Positions 7,051-15,181 of a stretch of 23,677 bases of DNA are shown here, piece after piece. The stretch is from the NCBI GenBank assembly GCA_016933095.1, contig JAFGBP010000024.1:1-23677 (forward strand), given 5' to 3'. The stretch is from Candidatus Woesearchaeota archaeon. GTDB lineage: Archaea; Nanobdellota; Nanobdellia; Woesearchaeales; SM23-78. The number at the start of each line of letters is the position of its first letter. Position 1 is the stretch's first letter. Under the pieces are notes generated by a model. That model had not been told where the DNA came from. It saw only the letters and a program-made list of their open reading frames with translations, and did not search any database. The position numbers were made by a program, and so were the translations under genes.

Positions 7051-7653
7051 ATGGTTGAGCATTACTTCACAGAGAGGCCTATGAGCAAGCGCCAGGAACT
7101 CTCGTTCAAGACCAAGCTTTTGGGAAATGTTCTGACGATTCATTCTGCTTCCAGCATATTCTCGCTGAAAGAAGTTGACTTTGGCACCAGGCTGTTGATA
7201 GAGAACGCTCAGATTCCGCAGGGTGCAAAGGTCCTTGACTTGGGTTGCGGCTACGGAGTCGTCGGAATCGCGATCAAAAAGGCGAGGCCTGATATCGAGG
7301 TCATCATGGTCGATGTCAACCAGCGCGCAGTCATCCTCTCGAAGAAGAACTGTTCTGCAAATGGCGTCAAGACAAGCGTTTTCAAGTCGAACAAATACTC
7401 GAATGAAAACGTGAAGGACGCTCTCTTCGACACAGTCTTGACAAACCCGCCCTTCTCAGCCGGCAAGAAGCTTTGCATAGAGTTCATAGAGGAAAGCCAC
7501 GCTCACCTCAGGCCGGGCGGGACCCTCCAGCTGGTGGCGCCTCACAACAAAGGAGGATCTAGCCTTAAGAAAGAGATCGAACGGGTCTTCGGGAACGTGA
7601 GCGAGCTTGCAAGAAGAGCAGGGTATCGGGTGTACTGCGGAAGGAAAGCATAA
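7051..7653 (+). CDS. Class I SAM-dependent methyltransferase, MJ0882/RsmC-like
   Basis: A 200-residue Rossmann methyltransferase. The AdoMet loop is VLDLGCGYGVVG (motif I, residues 61-72), the acidic ribose-binding residue sits in IMVDVN, and NPPF (132-135) is the amino-methyltransferase motif IV. The compact length, the FxTxxGVFS-like N-terminal stretch (here LTIHSASSIFSLKEVDFGTRLL) and TNPPFSAGK match the archaeal MJ0882 group related to bacterial RsmC, which methylate guanine N2 of rRNA. The exact target site is unproven. A TATA box at about 7017-7028 places the start at the ATG (leaderless). Confidence 0.85.
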   Translation: MVEHYFTERPMSKRQELSFKTKLLGNVLTIHSASSIFSLKEVDFGTRLLIENAQIPQGAKVLDLGCGYGVVGIAIKKARPDIEVIMVDVNQRAVILSKKNCSANGVKTSVFKSNKYSNENVKDALFDTVLTNPPFSAGKKLCIEFIEESHAHLRPGGTLQLVAPHNKGGSSLKKEIERVFGNVSELARRAGYRVYCGRKA

Positions 7654-7719
7654 ATGCTTTAAACCTGTTCGCAAAGCCCTGAAGAAACCTTTATAATAAA
7701 CTCTCGATTTCTCCATCTT

Positions 7720-8757
7720 ATGGAAAGGTTAGCTGATAATAAGAAATGTGCTGTTCTGCCTTCATCTGATTCTGAAAAATCCGGTCTTGAACAAATTACG
7801 AAGGGTGCGTCATCGAACTTACCTGCCATACATGACGATGATTCATCTCCTTCAAGCCTCAAAGCCCCGCCAGAAGAGCAGCGCATCCCAATCAAAAAGG
7901 TCAATGAGATACTGCTGAGGGCATATGATTTACAACTGAAGGAAGAGGTAAGAAAGGCAAAAGCCAGGGTTGCAGGCAACCTCATCCCCACATCAACAAG
8001 CAGTGTTGCGGACCAAGACACCATCCCGATGAGCAGAATCTATGACTTAGCAAAAACATTGGATGGCGGCATCTCTGCTGAACTCGTTGACAAGGCATGC
8101 CAAGAAATCTGCCCCACAGACCGCGACAAGATAAAGGCAGTGGTTGCGTTGACAGGAGCTATTCCAAGAAATATCAATTGGAACCTTGAATGGAAGATCA
8201 AAGAGTACTCAGTGGACATTGTTTCAAGCGCAATCCAGGAAAAAGCCGCAGAATATGGACGCCTAGCCAAGCTTGTCGATTCGCAACATCCGTACGACTC
8301 TCATTATTACTACGGCGTCTGGCTGGGGTCAGCGCCAAGAAGAAAACAAGAATCCTTGCTCTACAGGATCTTCCATCCTGGAAAGACACGTTACGTCAGG
8401 GATTGGAAGATAGTGGGTGAGCTGGGGATAATTTCTCCTGAAGTTGATGTCAGCGCCGAAGAGGACTGCATCCAAGTGTCGTTCACCAGGCCAAATTTGG
8501 ATCTGAAATTTCAGTCTCATGATTTCCTAACCAACTATGCTGGTTGCATAGAGGATACATACAACGCCCTCAGCACCCGCTTAAAGGAGCGGCTCTCCAC
8601 CCGATATCCTTCAATAAGTTTCCAAGTCTCAACCCGCAAGGCAGGGAAACTTGATAAGAATGCAGATTACGACCTCTTGGGAGGTGATGACTGCTTCGGC
8701 TCCATTGAACTGCTTGCGGACAGTTCCATAGAATTCAAATCTGAAGATTATTATTAG
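7720..8757 (+). CDS. Hypothetical soluble protein, 345 residues
   Basis: Not recognised. A TATA box (CTTTATAATAAAC, about 7688-7698) puts the start at the ATG. Residues 1-55 are low-complexity and Ser/Asp/Pro-rich, probably disordered. The next part holds two similar helical segments, each introduced by IPIKKVNEIL or IPMSRIYDLA (about 57-80 and 102-125), suggesting a short internal repeat. The rest looks mixed alpha/beta with a YYYGVWLG stretch (residues 196-203) and an acidic C-terminus. There is no signal peptide or membrane segment, and no catalytic motif I can name. Confidence 0.65.
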   Translation: MERLADNKKCAVLPSSDSEKSGLEQITKGASSNLPAIHDDDSSPSSLKAPPEEQRIPIKKVNEILLRAYDLQLKEEVRKAKARVAGNLIPTSTSSVADQDTIPMSRIYDLAKTLDGGISAELVDKACQEICPTDRDKIKAVVALTGAIPRNINWNLEWKIKEYSVDIVSSAIQEKAAEYGRLAKLVDSQHPYDSHYYYGVWLGSAPRRKQESLLYRIFHPGKTRYVRDWKIVGELGIISPEVDVSAEEDCIQVSFTRPNLDLKFQSHDFLTNYAGCIEDTYNALSTRLKERLSTRYPSISFQVSTRKAGKLDKNADYDLLGGDDCFGSIELLADSSIEFKSEDYY

Positions 8758-8928
8758 GCAGGATGGATGCGGGAAGAGACGCGCTGCTTGAAGAGCACGA
8801 GACCCACTCGACAACAGAGGCCGCTGCCGCTTGAGCCCACCGGTTCCACTCGAGGAGCCACTGGACAAAAACCGCCACTTCCCAAGCCACCGCACGCTTT
8901 ATAAACCCTGAAAACATCCTTCTATTAC

Positions 8929-11667
8929 ATGGCCGTAAGCTATATGGCAGAGCCATACTCGCATGATAGCATTCTCTCTAGTTTCCACCCTATTGTCAAG
9001 GCTTGGTTCGAGTCCAGGTTCAAGGAGTTTGCACCGCCCCAACGCTTCTCAATACTAAACATCCGAAACCGCATCAATACCCTGATCAGCTCGCCCACTG
9101 GCTCCGGAAAGACCCTTTCTGCCTTCTTATCAATCCTGAACGAGCTCGTGGACTTATCAGAAAAGGGAGCATTGGAGGATAAGGTGTACGCAGTCTACAT
9201 TAGCCCCTTGAAAGCCCTGGCGAATGACATCAAGCGCAACCTTACAGACCCCCTTTCAGAGATGGAAGCGCAGGCCAAGAGGAAGCTTGGCATACGCCTC
9301 GCCATAAGGACAGGAGACACGACGGCAAGCGAGAAGGCAGCGATGCTAAAGCACCCGCCTCACATCCTGATCACGACCCCGGAATCATTCGCCATCTTGC
9401 TCTCGACAATCAAGTTCCGCGAAAAGCTATTGTCGACTCAATGGGTCGTTATAGATGAGATACACGCTTTGGCCTCCAGCAAGAGAGGAAGCCACTTATC
9501 CCTAAGCCTTGAGCGCCTGCAGAGCCAGACATACTTCACAAGGATAGGGCTCTCAGCCACCGTGGCTCCCCTGGAAGAAGTGGCCAGATTCCTGGTAGGA
9601 TACGACGTTGAAAAGGATGACTGGCGGGACTGCAAGATAGTAGACGTGAACTATGCAAAGCAGCTCGACTTGAAAGTATTAAGCCCTGTCGAGAACATGA
9701 TGAAAGCGACCTACGCAGAGCTGAACGAAGCCACGTACAGGATAATCGACCAGCTGGTCCAGTCCCATAAGACAACCCTCATATTCACGAACACGAGGAG
9801 CGCGACAGAGAGAGTAGTGCACCACCTGAAAGACCGCTTCCCCCAGAACTACACTCGCATCGAAGAGATTGAGACAAAAGAAGAGAAGGAGATGGAAGCA
9901 GCCTATGAGGGTGTGGACCAGGCCTTTGTAAAGGATGGAGCCAAGACAGCCTATGAAAAGGCCGCGTCCGCTGGGAAGACAACCATGAGAAGCTTGATTG
10001 GAGCCCACCACGGCTCCCTGAGCAAGGAACATCGCCTAAACGTCGAAGAGATGCTTAAGAGAGGAGAATTAAGAGCGGTAGTATCTTCAACCAGCCTTGA
10101 GCTTGGAATAGACATAGGATATATAGACCTCGTAATCCTTTTGGGCAGCCCAAAGAGCGTGGCCCGCGCCCTCCAGAGGATAGGACGATCAGGCCACCAG
10201 CTCCACGAAAAGGCAGTCGGCAGGATAATAGTCCTGGACCGCGACGACCTTGTAGAGTGTTCAGTCCTATTGAAGACCGCGCTTGAGAGGAAGATCGACA
10301 GGATAAGCATACCTACGAACTGCGCAGATGTCCTAGCTCAGCAGATCCTAGGCATGGCCTTAGAAGAGGCGCCCAAGCACATAGATGACATCCGCAGTAT
10401 AGTCAGGGGAAGCTACACCTTCCACGCGTTAGAGCCTGGAAAGCTATTGGAGATCGTCAAGTACCTGTCAGGAGAATACGCCAACCTCGAAGAGAGGCAC
10501 GTCTACGCTAAGATCTGGTATGAGCCAGACACCGGCATGATCGGCAAGAAAGGAAAGCTGACAAGAGTCATCTACATGACCAACATCGGCACGATCCCAG
10601 ACGAGACCAACATCAAGGTCAAGATCCAAGACCACCTGGTAGGATACATTGCAGAGCCGTTCCTGGAAAAGCTTAGGCGAGGAGACGTCTTTGTCCTCGG
10701 AGGCAACACCTACGAGTTCCAGTTCACAAGAGGAATGACTGCTTATGTCAAGGCAAGCGTCAACCGGCCGCCTACAGTCCCCTCCTGGTACAGCGAGATG
10801 CTACCTCTAAGTTATGATCTGGCCTTGGAGATCCAGCGCTTCAGAAGGCTCCTGGAAGAGCAGTTCAGGTACAACACGCAGAAAGAAGACATCCTGGAAT
10901 TCATAAACAGCTACCTCTACGTCGACGAGTACGGCGCCAACTCGGTATACGAGTACTTCAGCGAGCAATACCGCTACGCCGAAATACCGCACGACAAGAA
11001 GATCCTCATAGAGCACTTCTCAGACGGCCAGAAGAAAAGGGTGATCTTCCACACCTTATATGGGAGACGGGTTAACGACGTCCTCTCAAGAGCAGTCGCC
11101 TTTGCAATCTCAAAGATGCACAAGAAAGACGTGGAGATGGGAATATCAGACAACGGGTTCTACCTCGCCTTTGACAAGAGCATCCAAGCCACGAAAGCCT
11201 TTGGCGCCATAAAAAGCGAGGACCTTCCGAAAGTGATGAGATATGCCCTTGACAAGACCGAAGTGCTGAGAAGGAGATTCAGGCACTGCGCAGCCAGAGC
11301 TCTCATGATTCTCAGGAACTACAAGGGCAACCGGAAGAGCGTTGGCAAGCAGCAGATGAGCTCCCGCCTCCTCATGAGCGCGGTGCAGAGGATAAGCCCT
11401 GACTTCCCCATCCTTGAAGAGGCCAGGCGCGAAGTCCTGGAAGACCTGATGGACATAACCCACGCCCGCGAAGTCCTCGAACAGATCGAAAACGGCCAAG
11501 TCCAGGTCAAGGAAGCCTTCACAGACATCCCAAGCCCATTCGCCTTCAACCTCATGGTCATGGGCTACTCCGACATCATGAAGATGGAAGACAAGCTAGA
11601 ATTCCTGAGGCGCATGCACAACATGGTCCTGGCCAAGATCGAGATGAAAGAAAGACATAAGAACTGA
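8929..11667 (+). CDS. ATP-dependent helicase, Lhr-core type
   Basis: A 912-residue superfamily 2 helicase with all motifs in order: Walker A SSPTGSGKT (54-62), Ia YISPLKALAND, Walker B DEIH (176-179), III LSATVAP (208-214), IV IFTNTRSATERV, V SSTSLELGIDIG (about 386-397), VI QRIGRSGH (416-423). Length and the large C-terminal extension fit archaeal Lhr-core proteins, which carry a winged helix and an Lhr-specific domain after the two RecA domains and act on nucleic-acid hybrids in repair or RNA metabolism. A TATA box at about 8895-8906 makes the ATG at 8929 leaderless; Met6 is an alternative start. A GNAT gene follows after 19 bases. Confidence 0.93.
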   Translation: MAVSYMAEPYSHDSILSSFHPIVKAWFESRFKEFAPPQRFSILNIRNRINTLISSPTGSGKTLSAFLSILNELVDLSEKGALEDKVYAVYISPLKALANDIKRNLTDPLSEMEAQAKRKLGIRLAIRTGDTTASEKAAMLKHPPHILITTPESFAILLSTIKFREKLLSTQWVVIDEIHALASSKRGSHLSLSLERLQSQTYFTRIGLSATVAPLEEVARFLVGYDVEKDDWRDCKIVDVNYAKQLDLKVLSPVENMMKATYAELNEATYRIIDQLVQSHKTTLIFTNTRSATERVVHHLKDRFPQNYTRIEEIETKEEKEMEAAYEGVDQAFVKDGAKTAYEKAASAGKTTMRSLIGAHHGSLSKEHRLNVEEMLKRGELRAVVSSTSLELGIDIGYIDLVILLGSPKSVARALQRIGRSGHQLHEKAVGRIIVLDRDDLVECSVLLKTALERKIDRISIPTNCADVLAQQILGMALEEAPKHIDDIRSIVRGSYTFHALEPGKLLEIVKYLSGEYANLEERHVYAKIWYEPDTGMIGKKGKLTRVIYMTNIGTIPDETNIKVKIQDHLVGYIAEPFLEKLRRGDVFVLGGNTYEFQFTRGMTAYVKASVNRPPTVPSWYSEMLPLSYDLALEIQRFRRLLEEQFRYNTQKEDILEFINSYLYVDEYGANSVYEYFSEQYRYAEIPHDKKILIEHFSDGQKKRVIFHTLYGRRVNDVLSRAVAFAISKMHKKDVEMGISDNGFYLAFDKSIQATKAFGAIKSEDLPKVMRYALDKTEVLRRRFRHCAARALMILRNYKGNRKSVGKQQMSSRLLMSAVQRISPDFPILEEARREVLEDLMDITHAREVLEQIENGQVQVKEAFTDIPSPFAFNLMVMGYSDIMKMEDKLEFLRRMHNMVLAKIEMKERHKN

Positions 11668-11686
11668 AACAGAGTCCTGCCTGCCC

Positions 11687-12169
11687 ATGAGGATTGTTCG
11701 CGCTCAACCAGAAGACCTGGAGGACATTGTCAGGCTGAACCGTCAGTTTGTAACCATCTTCAGGAAAAAAGGCAGAGATCCTCCAAGGTACGCTAACGGC
11801 GCATACGACATCAAGGACGTGACCAGGGAGAGGATTGAAGGTAACTTGCTTAAAGACAGGTATTTTCTTGCGAAAGAAGATGGATATACCTTGGGGGCTA
11901 TGAGCCTCTGGCTTCCAGCTTACAGATGCAAGACGACCTCAGAGATTGCCACTCTTGCAGTCAGGCTGGGGATGCAAAGGAAAGGTATCGGCACAAGACT
12001 GGTAGATCATGCCATAAAACGATCAAAGACTGCGGGAATGAGGCATTTGATCGTGGCCTCGTACTGTATTTATGACGCCAAAAAGTTTTACCTTAATGCA
12101 GGGTTCAGATTCTCAGGAATGTCTCGCAACGGCCGGTGCCGCTCTTATTACTTCTGCATGGACCTATAA
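11687..12169 (+). CDS. GNAT family N-acetyltransferase
   Basis: A 160-residue acetyl-CoA-dependent transferase. Motif A is intact: IATLAVRLGMQRKGIGTRLVDHAI, with the Q/R-x-x-G-x-G pyrophosphate loop at residues 97-102. The C-terminal YDAKKFYLNAGFRFSG is the usual GNAT motif B. The substrate cannot be read from sequence; small molecules, antibiotics or protein N-termini are all possible. It lies 19 bases after the helicase gene with no obvious promoter or strong ribosome binding site between, so it is probably co-transcribed. Confidence 0.88.
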   Translation: MRIVRAQPEDLEDIVRLNRQFVTIFRKKGRDPPRYANGAYDIKDVTRERIEGNLLKDRYFLAKEDGYTLGAMSLWLPAYRCKTTSEIATLAVRLGMQRKGIGTRLVDHAIKRSKTAGMRHLIVASYCIYDAKKFYLNAGFRFSGMSRNGRCRSYYFCMDL

Positions 12170-12219
12170 CAGGTTCCGGTGAATCAATCTTTGAGGTGTG
12201 CTACGACACTTTGCTTGAT

Positions 12220-12534
12220 CTAGAACTGCCACAAGAACAAGAACGCTAGGAGCCCAAGGATCAGGCTCGCCAGGATTATGAACAAGAATATGGCGAGAAG
12301 CCTCATCCAGAAGCCAGCCCTTGACTCCTCCCTAAGCACGATGTTAACCAAGGCCAGTAGGAACATGACTAGGATCAGGCAGAGCACTACCATGATGACG
12401 ACGCCAAGGTTAAGCCTGCCAGGGCTCTTCTCCAGCAGGTTGTATAGGAAGCCTGCGAGAGTGGCTATAATGAAGGTCGCGAAGCTGAAATAGAACGCGT
12501 TCTCGATGCTAGCCTTGAAGATGGACCTGACCAT
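12220..12534 (-). CDS. Hypothetical three-helix membrane protein
   Basis: About 104 residues with three hydrophobic helices (roughly residues 12-31, 43-65, 77-101) and one conserved-looking loop LREESRAGFW. Not recognised. The frame can be opened at a TTG (12543), but the reverse-strand TATA box at 12557-12566 predicts a start near 12535, which favours a leaderless message from the ATG at 12534. Confidence 0.7.
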   Translation of the reverse strand: MVRSIFKASIENAFYFSFATFIIATLAGFLYNLLEKSPGRLNLGVVIMVVLCLILVMFLLALVNIVLREESRAGFWMRLLAIFLFIILASLILGLLAFLFLWQF

Positions 12535-12574
12535 GGCCCTCAAATGGAGAATGAGCTATAAAAACCTTTGCTAT

Positions 12575-12820
12575 CTAGAAAGCCCAGCCTAAGAAATGGC
12601 AGCCGACAACCACCATGAAGCCTATGATGCCGCCGATGGCAGTGATAACCACGCTCCAGCCATTGATAGCAACCGACGTGCCGAAGAGATAATTGAAGCC
12701 GAACAAGGCAAAGAATCCCACAACACTGTTAAGCACCAAGAACAATATGCTCTTGATGAGCTTCCAGACTAAGAGCATGATGCAGACAACGACTACCAAC
12801 GCGATTATCTCAGTAAGCAT
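12575..12820 (-). CDS. BofA-like small membrane protein
   Basis: An 81-residue, very hydrophobic protein with about three helices. The stretch LNSVVGFFALFGFNYLFGTSVAINGWSVVITAIGGIIGF matches the family known in Bacillus as BofA, an inhibitor of pro-sigmaK processing; archaeal members occur without sporulation and their role is unknown. A reverse-strand TATA box (about 12843-12853) and a GAGGCAGG-type ribosome binding site precede the ATG. It sits between two other small reverse-strand genes, each with its own TATA box. Confidence 0.7.
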   Translation of the reverse strand: MLTEIIALVVVVCIMLLVWKLIKSILFLVLNSVVGFFALFGFNYLFGTSVAINGWSVVITAIGGIIGFMVVVGCHFLGWAF

Positions 12821-12855
12821 GTTATCCTGCCTCTAGACCCAAGAATAGTTTAAGG

Positions 12856-12881
12856 AAAAAGTTTAAGGGGCGAAACCCCTT
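12856..12881 (-). terminator. Hairpin plus T-run terminator of the DUF5679-like gene
   Basis: On the reverse strand AAGGGG-TTTCG-CCCCTT (12881-12865) is followed by AAAC and five T residues (12860-12856), an intrinsic-type terminator just after the zinc-ribbon gene. Confidence 0.6.
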
Positions 12882-12891
12882 CCAGCAAGCT

Positions 12892-13035
12892 TTACTTGCT
12901 AGGCAAGATCCTGCAGACAGTAGTGCCGCAAGCAGGGCACTTGCCCTTCATCATGCGCCTGCCCTTAGCGTTGGTGGTCTCTTCGCCGTTCTGGATCTCG
13001 ACTTTGGCCTTGCACTTAACACAGTATGCTTCCAT
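12892..13035 (-). CDS. DUF5679-like zinc-ribbon protein, 47 residues
   Basis: The protein starts MEAYCVKCKAKVEI and ends CPACGTTVCRILPSK, with CVKC (residues 5-8) and CPAC (33-36) giving one Cys4 zinc ribbon, joined by the basic segment TTNAKGRRMMKGK. This matches the small DUF5679 family of archaea and some bacteria; function unknown, probably nucleic-acid or ribosome associated. A GAGGTGA ribosome binding site (reverse of about 13043-13049) lies about eight bases before the ATG, and a TATA box lies at about 13081-13093. Its own terminator follows. Confidence 0.85.
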   Translation of the reverse strand: MEAYCVKCKAKVEIQNGEETTNAKGRRMMKGKCPACGTTVCRILPSK

Positions 13036-13099
13036 TAAAAAATCACCTCAAACATGACTTGTAAGCTTAAAATTGGCTTAGGTGTATATAAATCTTGCC

Positions 13100-13239
13100 C
13101 TTTTCAAGGGGCTCTGTTCCAAAAGTAGCCCCTGGCTGCGCATCACGACCCATATGCGGTTAACCTAGACTCGGCTGAAGGATATGATTGAGGGGCGGAC
13201 GCAGCGGGCTACTGGAACCTTGGAACAGAGCTTTTCAAG
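13100..13239. mobile_element. 122-bp MITE-like palindromic element with 9-bp direct repeats (copy 2)
   Basis: CTTTTCAAG occurs at 13100-13108 and 13231-13239. Between them GCTCTGTTCCAA (13111-13122) pairs with TTGGAACAGAGC (13220-13231; the last base falls in the direct repeat). Further in, AGTAGCCC pairs with GGGCTACT and GCTGCG with CGCAGC, so the whole unit is one long imperfect palindrome. Read in reverse it shares the core GCCGAGTCTAG (13175-13165) at the same offset as the copy at 4012-4134. No coding capacity. It lies six bases upstream of the TATA box of the DUF5679-like gene. Confidence 0.65.
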
Positions 13240-13357
13240 CGGAAAATGAGCTTAAAATCCCCTTGGTGCCGCCTAGCGTAGTCTGCGACAAGATCTTTAC
13301 GGCCGCGTCAAGAATCGGCCGCATCACCCACGAGTCCTTCCTAACGAAGCGCGGCAC
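13235..13357 (-). CDS. Possible 40-residue basic protein
   Basis: Reading from GTG (13357) gives a protein beginning MPRFVRKDSWVMRPILDAAV and ending LGGTKGILSSFSA. Codon usage resembles that of the neighbours, and a reverse-strand TATA box (CTTTTTATATC, about 13382-13392) is placed for a start at this codon. The TGA stop lies in the direct repeat that flanks the palindromic element. Not recognised. The non-ATG start and lack of homology evidence keep this weak. Confidence 0.25.
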   Translation of the reverse strand: MPRFVRKDSWVMRPILDAAVKILSQTTLGGTKGILSSFSA

Positions 13358-13437
13358 ACCCTTCTTGACATATAAAAGAAAGATATAAAAAGCCGCTCTC
13401 CCACAACCATCGGCAGGAGGATTAAGCGGGTGAAAAG

Positions 13438-14271
13438 ATGAAAGAGCTATTGTTCGGGACGGCAGGAGTGCCCTTGAGCACTCCTAACAGGAGCAGCCCA
13501 GATGGAGTCGTACAGGTAAGGAAGCTAGGCTTAGGCGCCATGGAGATGGAGTTTGTCCGAGGCGTCAAGATGGGGGCAGAGACCGCCGCCCAGATGAAGA
13601 TCCTGGCAAGCAAGCATAACATAGTCTTAACTGCCCACGGCCCCTACTACATCAACCTCAACTCCCAAGAGAAGCCAAAGGTGTATGCCAGCATGACCCG
13701 CATACTAGAGACTGCGAGGGTAGCACAAGCCTGCGGCGCTTATTCCATCACGTTCCACCCGGCCTTCTACCAAGGAATGGAAAAGGAGTGCGTGTACGAG
13801 AACGTGAAGAAGAGGATGAAAGACATCATCTCAAGGCTCCAAGAAGAAGGCATAACAAAGCTCTGGATAAGGCCAGAGACCACAGGCAAAGCCACCCAGT
13901 TCGGAGACGCCGACGAGCTCATACGCCTAAGCCAAGAAGTCGACCAGGTCATGCCCTGCATAGACTGGAGCCACCTCCACGCCAGGAGCGGAGGGAAGGA
14001 GAACACCCTAGCCGAGTTCAAATCAACCCTTGAACGGCTTGAGAAAGGCCTAGGAAAGGAAGCCCTGAAGAACCTGCACTGCCACGTCTCAGGCATCAAC
14101 TACACAGACAAAGGAGAGAGAAACCACCTCATACTCAAAGAATCCGACATGAACTACAAAGACCTAATCAAGGCCTGGAAGGCCTACAAGGTAGCAGGCG
14201 TGATAATAAGCGAAAGCCCCAACATAGAAGGAGACGCCAAGCTGATGAAGAGCGAGTACGAGGAAGCATGA
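13438..14271 (+). CDS. Endonuclease IV-like TIM-barrel protein (AP endonuclease family 2)
   Basis: A 277-residue barrel resembling Nfo, the three-metal AP endonuclease. Most metal ligands can be placed: H67 (TAHGPY), H107 (TFHPAF), E147 (RPETTG), D176 and H179 (DWSHLHAR), H216 (LHCHVSG) and E259 (ISESP). The D-x-H pair of E. coli Nfo (D229/H231) is replaced by GERNH, so the third metal site may differ. It should cleave 5' to abasic sites in base-excision repair; a different metal-dependent role is possible because this archaeal subgroup is divergent. TATA-like boxes lie at 13369-13392, and both AGGAGG (13415-13420) and GGGTGA (13428-13433) precede the ATG. Confidence 0.82.
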   Translation: MKELLFGTAGVPLSTPNRSSPDGVVQVRKLGLGAMEMEFVRGVKMGAETAAQMKILASKHNIVLTAHGPYYINLNSQEKPKVYASMTRILETARVAQACGAYSITFHPAFYQGMEKECVYENVKKRMKDIISRLQEEGITKLWIRPETTGKATQFGDADELIRLSQEVDQVMPCIDWSHLHARSGGKENTLAEFKSTLERLEKGLGKEALKNLHCHVSGINYTDKGERNHLILKESDMNYKDLIKAWKAYKVAGVIISESPNIEGDAKLMKSEYEEA

Positions 14272-14344
14272 CGCTTCCCCAGCACCCGAACCTCAAATCA
14301 CTCACTTGTTCTAGCTTTTGTTTCGAACTCGCTACTCTTTTTCC

Positions 14345-14700
14345 CGGTCATGCAAGAACCGATCGTTTAAGTTTTGGTTCTTGCACTCAAGAAATGGCTT
14401 TACGCTATTTCTTGATGTGGCAAAAGCCTTTGCCATGACAATTTTTGCAAACATGGAAAGGTGCATCGCGCCCTTACGGTCGCGGATGGCTCCCTCGTAA
14501 GAGGGACTGGACTTGCTCAAGAAGCCCGATTGGCCTAAAGGACCTGCTTGTCCGACACAGCAGCTCTCAATGTTCCTGTTCCAGGAAAAGCCCGGAAATC
14601 AATTCGATAGCAGCTCTTGATTTCAGTTGTTTGTTACAACTCCGGTCTGATCCGTACTGGAGAGCAATGGAAGACGCCAAGGACTTAGGTCCAAGCACCA
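14345..14700. ncRNA. Series of perfect hairpins, possible structured RNA
   Basis: In about 350 bases I find these consecutive stems: TGCAAGAACC/GGTTCTTGCA (14351-14385); TCAAGAAAT/ATTTCTTGA (14387-14415); TGGCAAA/TTTGCCA (14418-14435); CATCGCG/CGCG-G-ATG (about 14464-14488); TCCCTC-GTAA-GAGGGA with a GNRA-type tetraloop (14490-14505); GAAATCAA/TTGATTTC (14595-14624); AGTTGT/ACAACT (14625-14641); CTCCGGT/ACTGGAG (14640-14662); GGAC-TTAG-GTCC (about 14680-14691). No reading frame looks convincing. I do not see the conserved words of RNase P RNA, SRP RNA or tRNA. Strand is unknown. A decayed mobile element is the alternative. The rest of 14272-14857 shows no gene. Confidence 0.4.
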
Positions 14701-14857
14701 TCAAAATGCTTTCCCAATTGCACTACGTACAAACTCTACGCGTGTATGCCTACCTGACGATCAAACCCCGAGGCACTGCTCAATCTCTCATCTTGTAATT
14801 CGCCAAAGGTTCTTGAGGGAAGTGCTGGTGCGCGTGGGCACCATCTGAAAGCCTATT

Positions 14858-15127
14858 TCAATTCGCCATAACAAGCCCTTTGATGAGTCTGCAGTGCCAA
14901 GGCTTGAAGCCCGGCAGGCAATATTGGCCTATGCAAGAAACCGGATTCTTAGGTCCAGTCTCCAATCTAGCAATGAAAATGATAGCCACCGCTAAGATGA
15001 ATATAAGGTAAGAGCGGGAAGACCCCTTGGCCTTCCCAGCTCCCTTATACTCTAATTTTTTAATGTCTTCTCCAAGCGCCCTATTTCGCTGGCGCTCACG
15101 TCGTCTGTATGACTTACAAGACAGCAT
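14858..15127 (-). CDS. Possible small single-pass membrane protein, 89 residues
   Basis: A strongly basic N-terminal half (YRRRERQRNRALGED), one transmembrane helix (about residues 39-55, YLIFILAVAIIFIARL), then a short tail with four Cys/His-type positions (CIGQYCLPGFKPWHC) that would lie outside. By the positive-inside rule the N-terminus is cytoplasmic. No clear ribosome binding site and only a weak TATA-like sequence upstream, so it is doubtful. Not recognised. Confidence 0.35.
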   Translation of the reverse strand: MLSCKSYRRRERQRNRALGEDIKKLEYKGAGKAKGSSRSYLIFILAVAIIFIARLETGPKNPVSCIGQYCLPGFKPWHCRLIKGLVMAN

Positions 15128-15181
15128 CCATCTGTTTATGTCATCAAGGCAATTACTGCCCAGGATGAGACTTTGTTCCGG

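Noticed and set aside
9003..9030. TTCGAGTCC word resembling a tRNA T-arm
   Set aside because: It lies inside the helicase reading frame with no acceptor stem or anticodon arm around it. No tRNA was found in the window.
13188..13388. 66-codon plus-strand frame overlapping the palindromic element
   Set aside because: It starts inside the element and has no promoter; the opposite-strand frame at 13235-13357 is somewhat better supported.
14345..14700. RNase P RNA, SRP RNA or group II intron
   Set aside because: The conserved words of these RNAs (for example GAGGAAAGTC, or CCGGAAGGNAGCAG) were not found on either strand.
14445..14798. 117-codon open frame across the hairpin-rich region
   Set aside because: The product has no recognisable or domain-like pattern, there is no ribosome binding site, and the DNA is dominated by palindromes that would constrain the codons.
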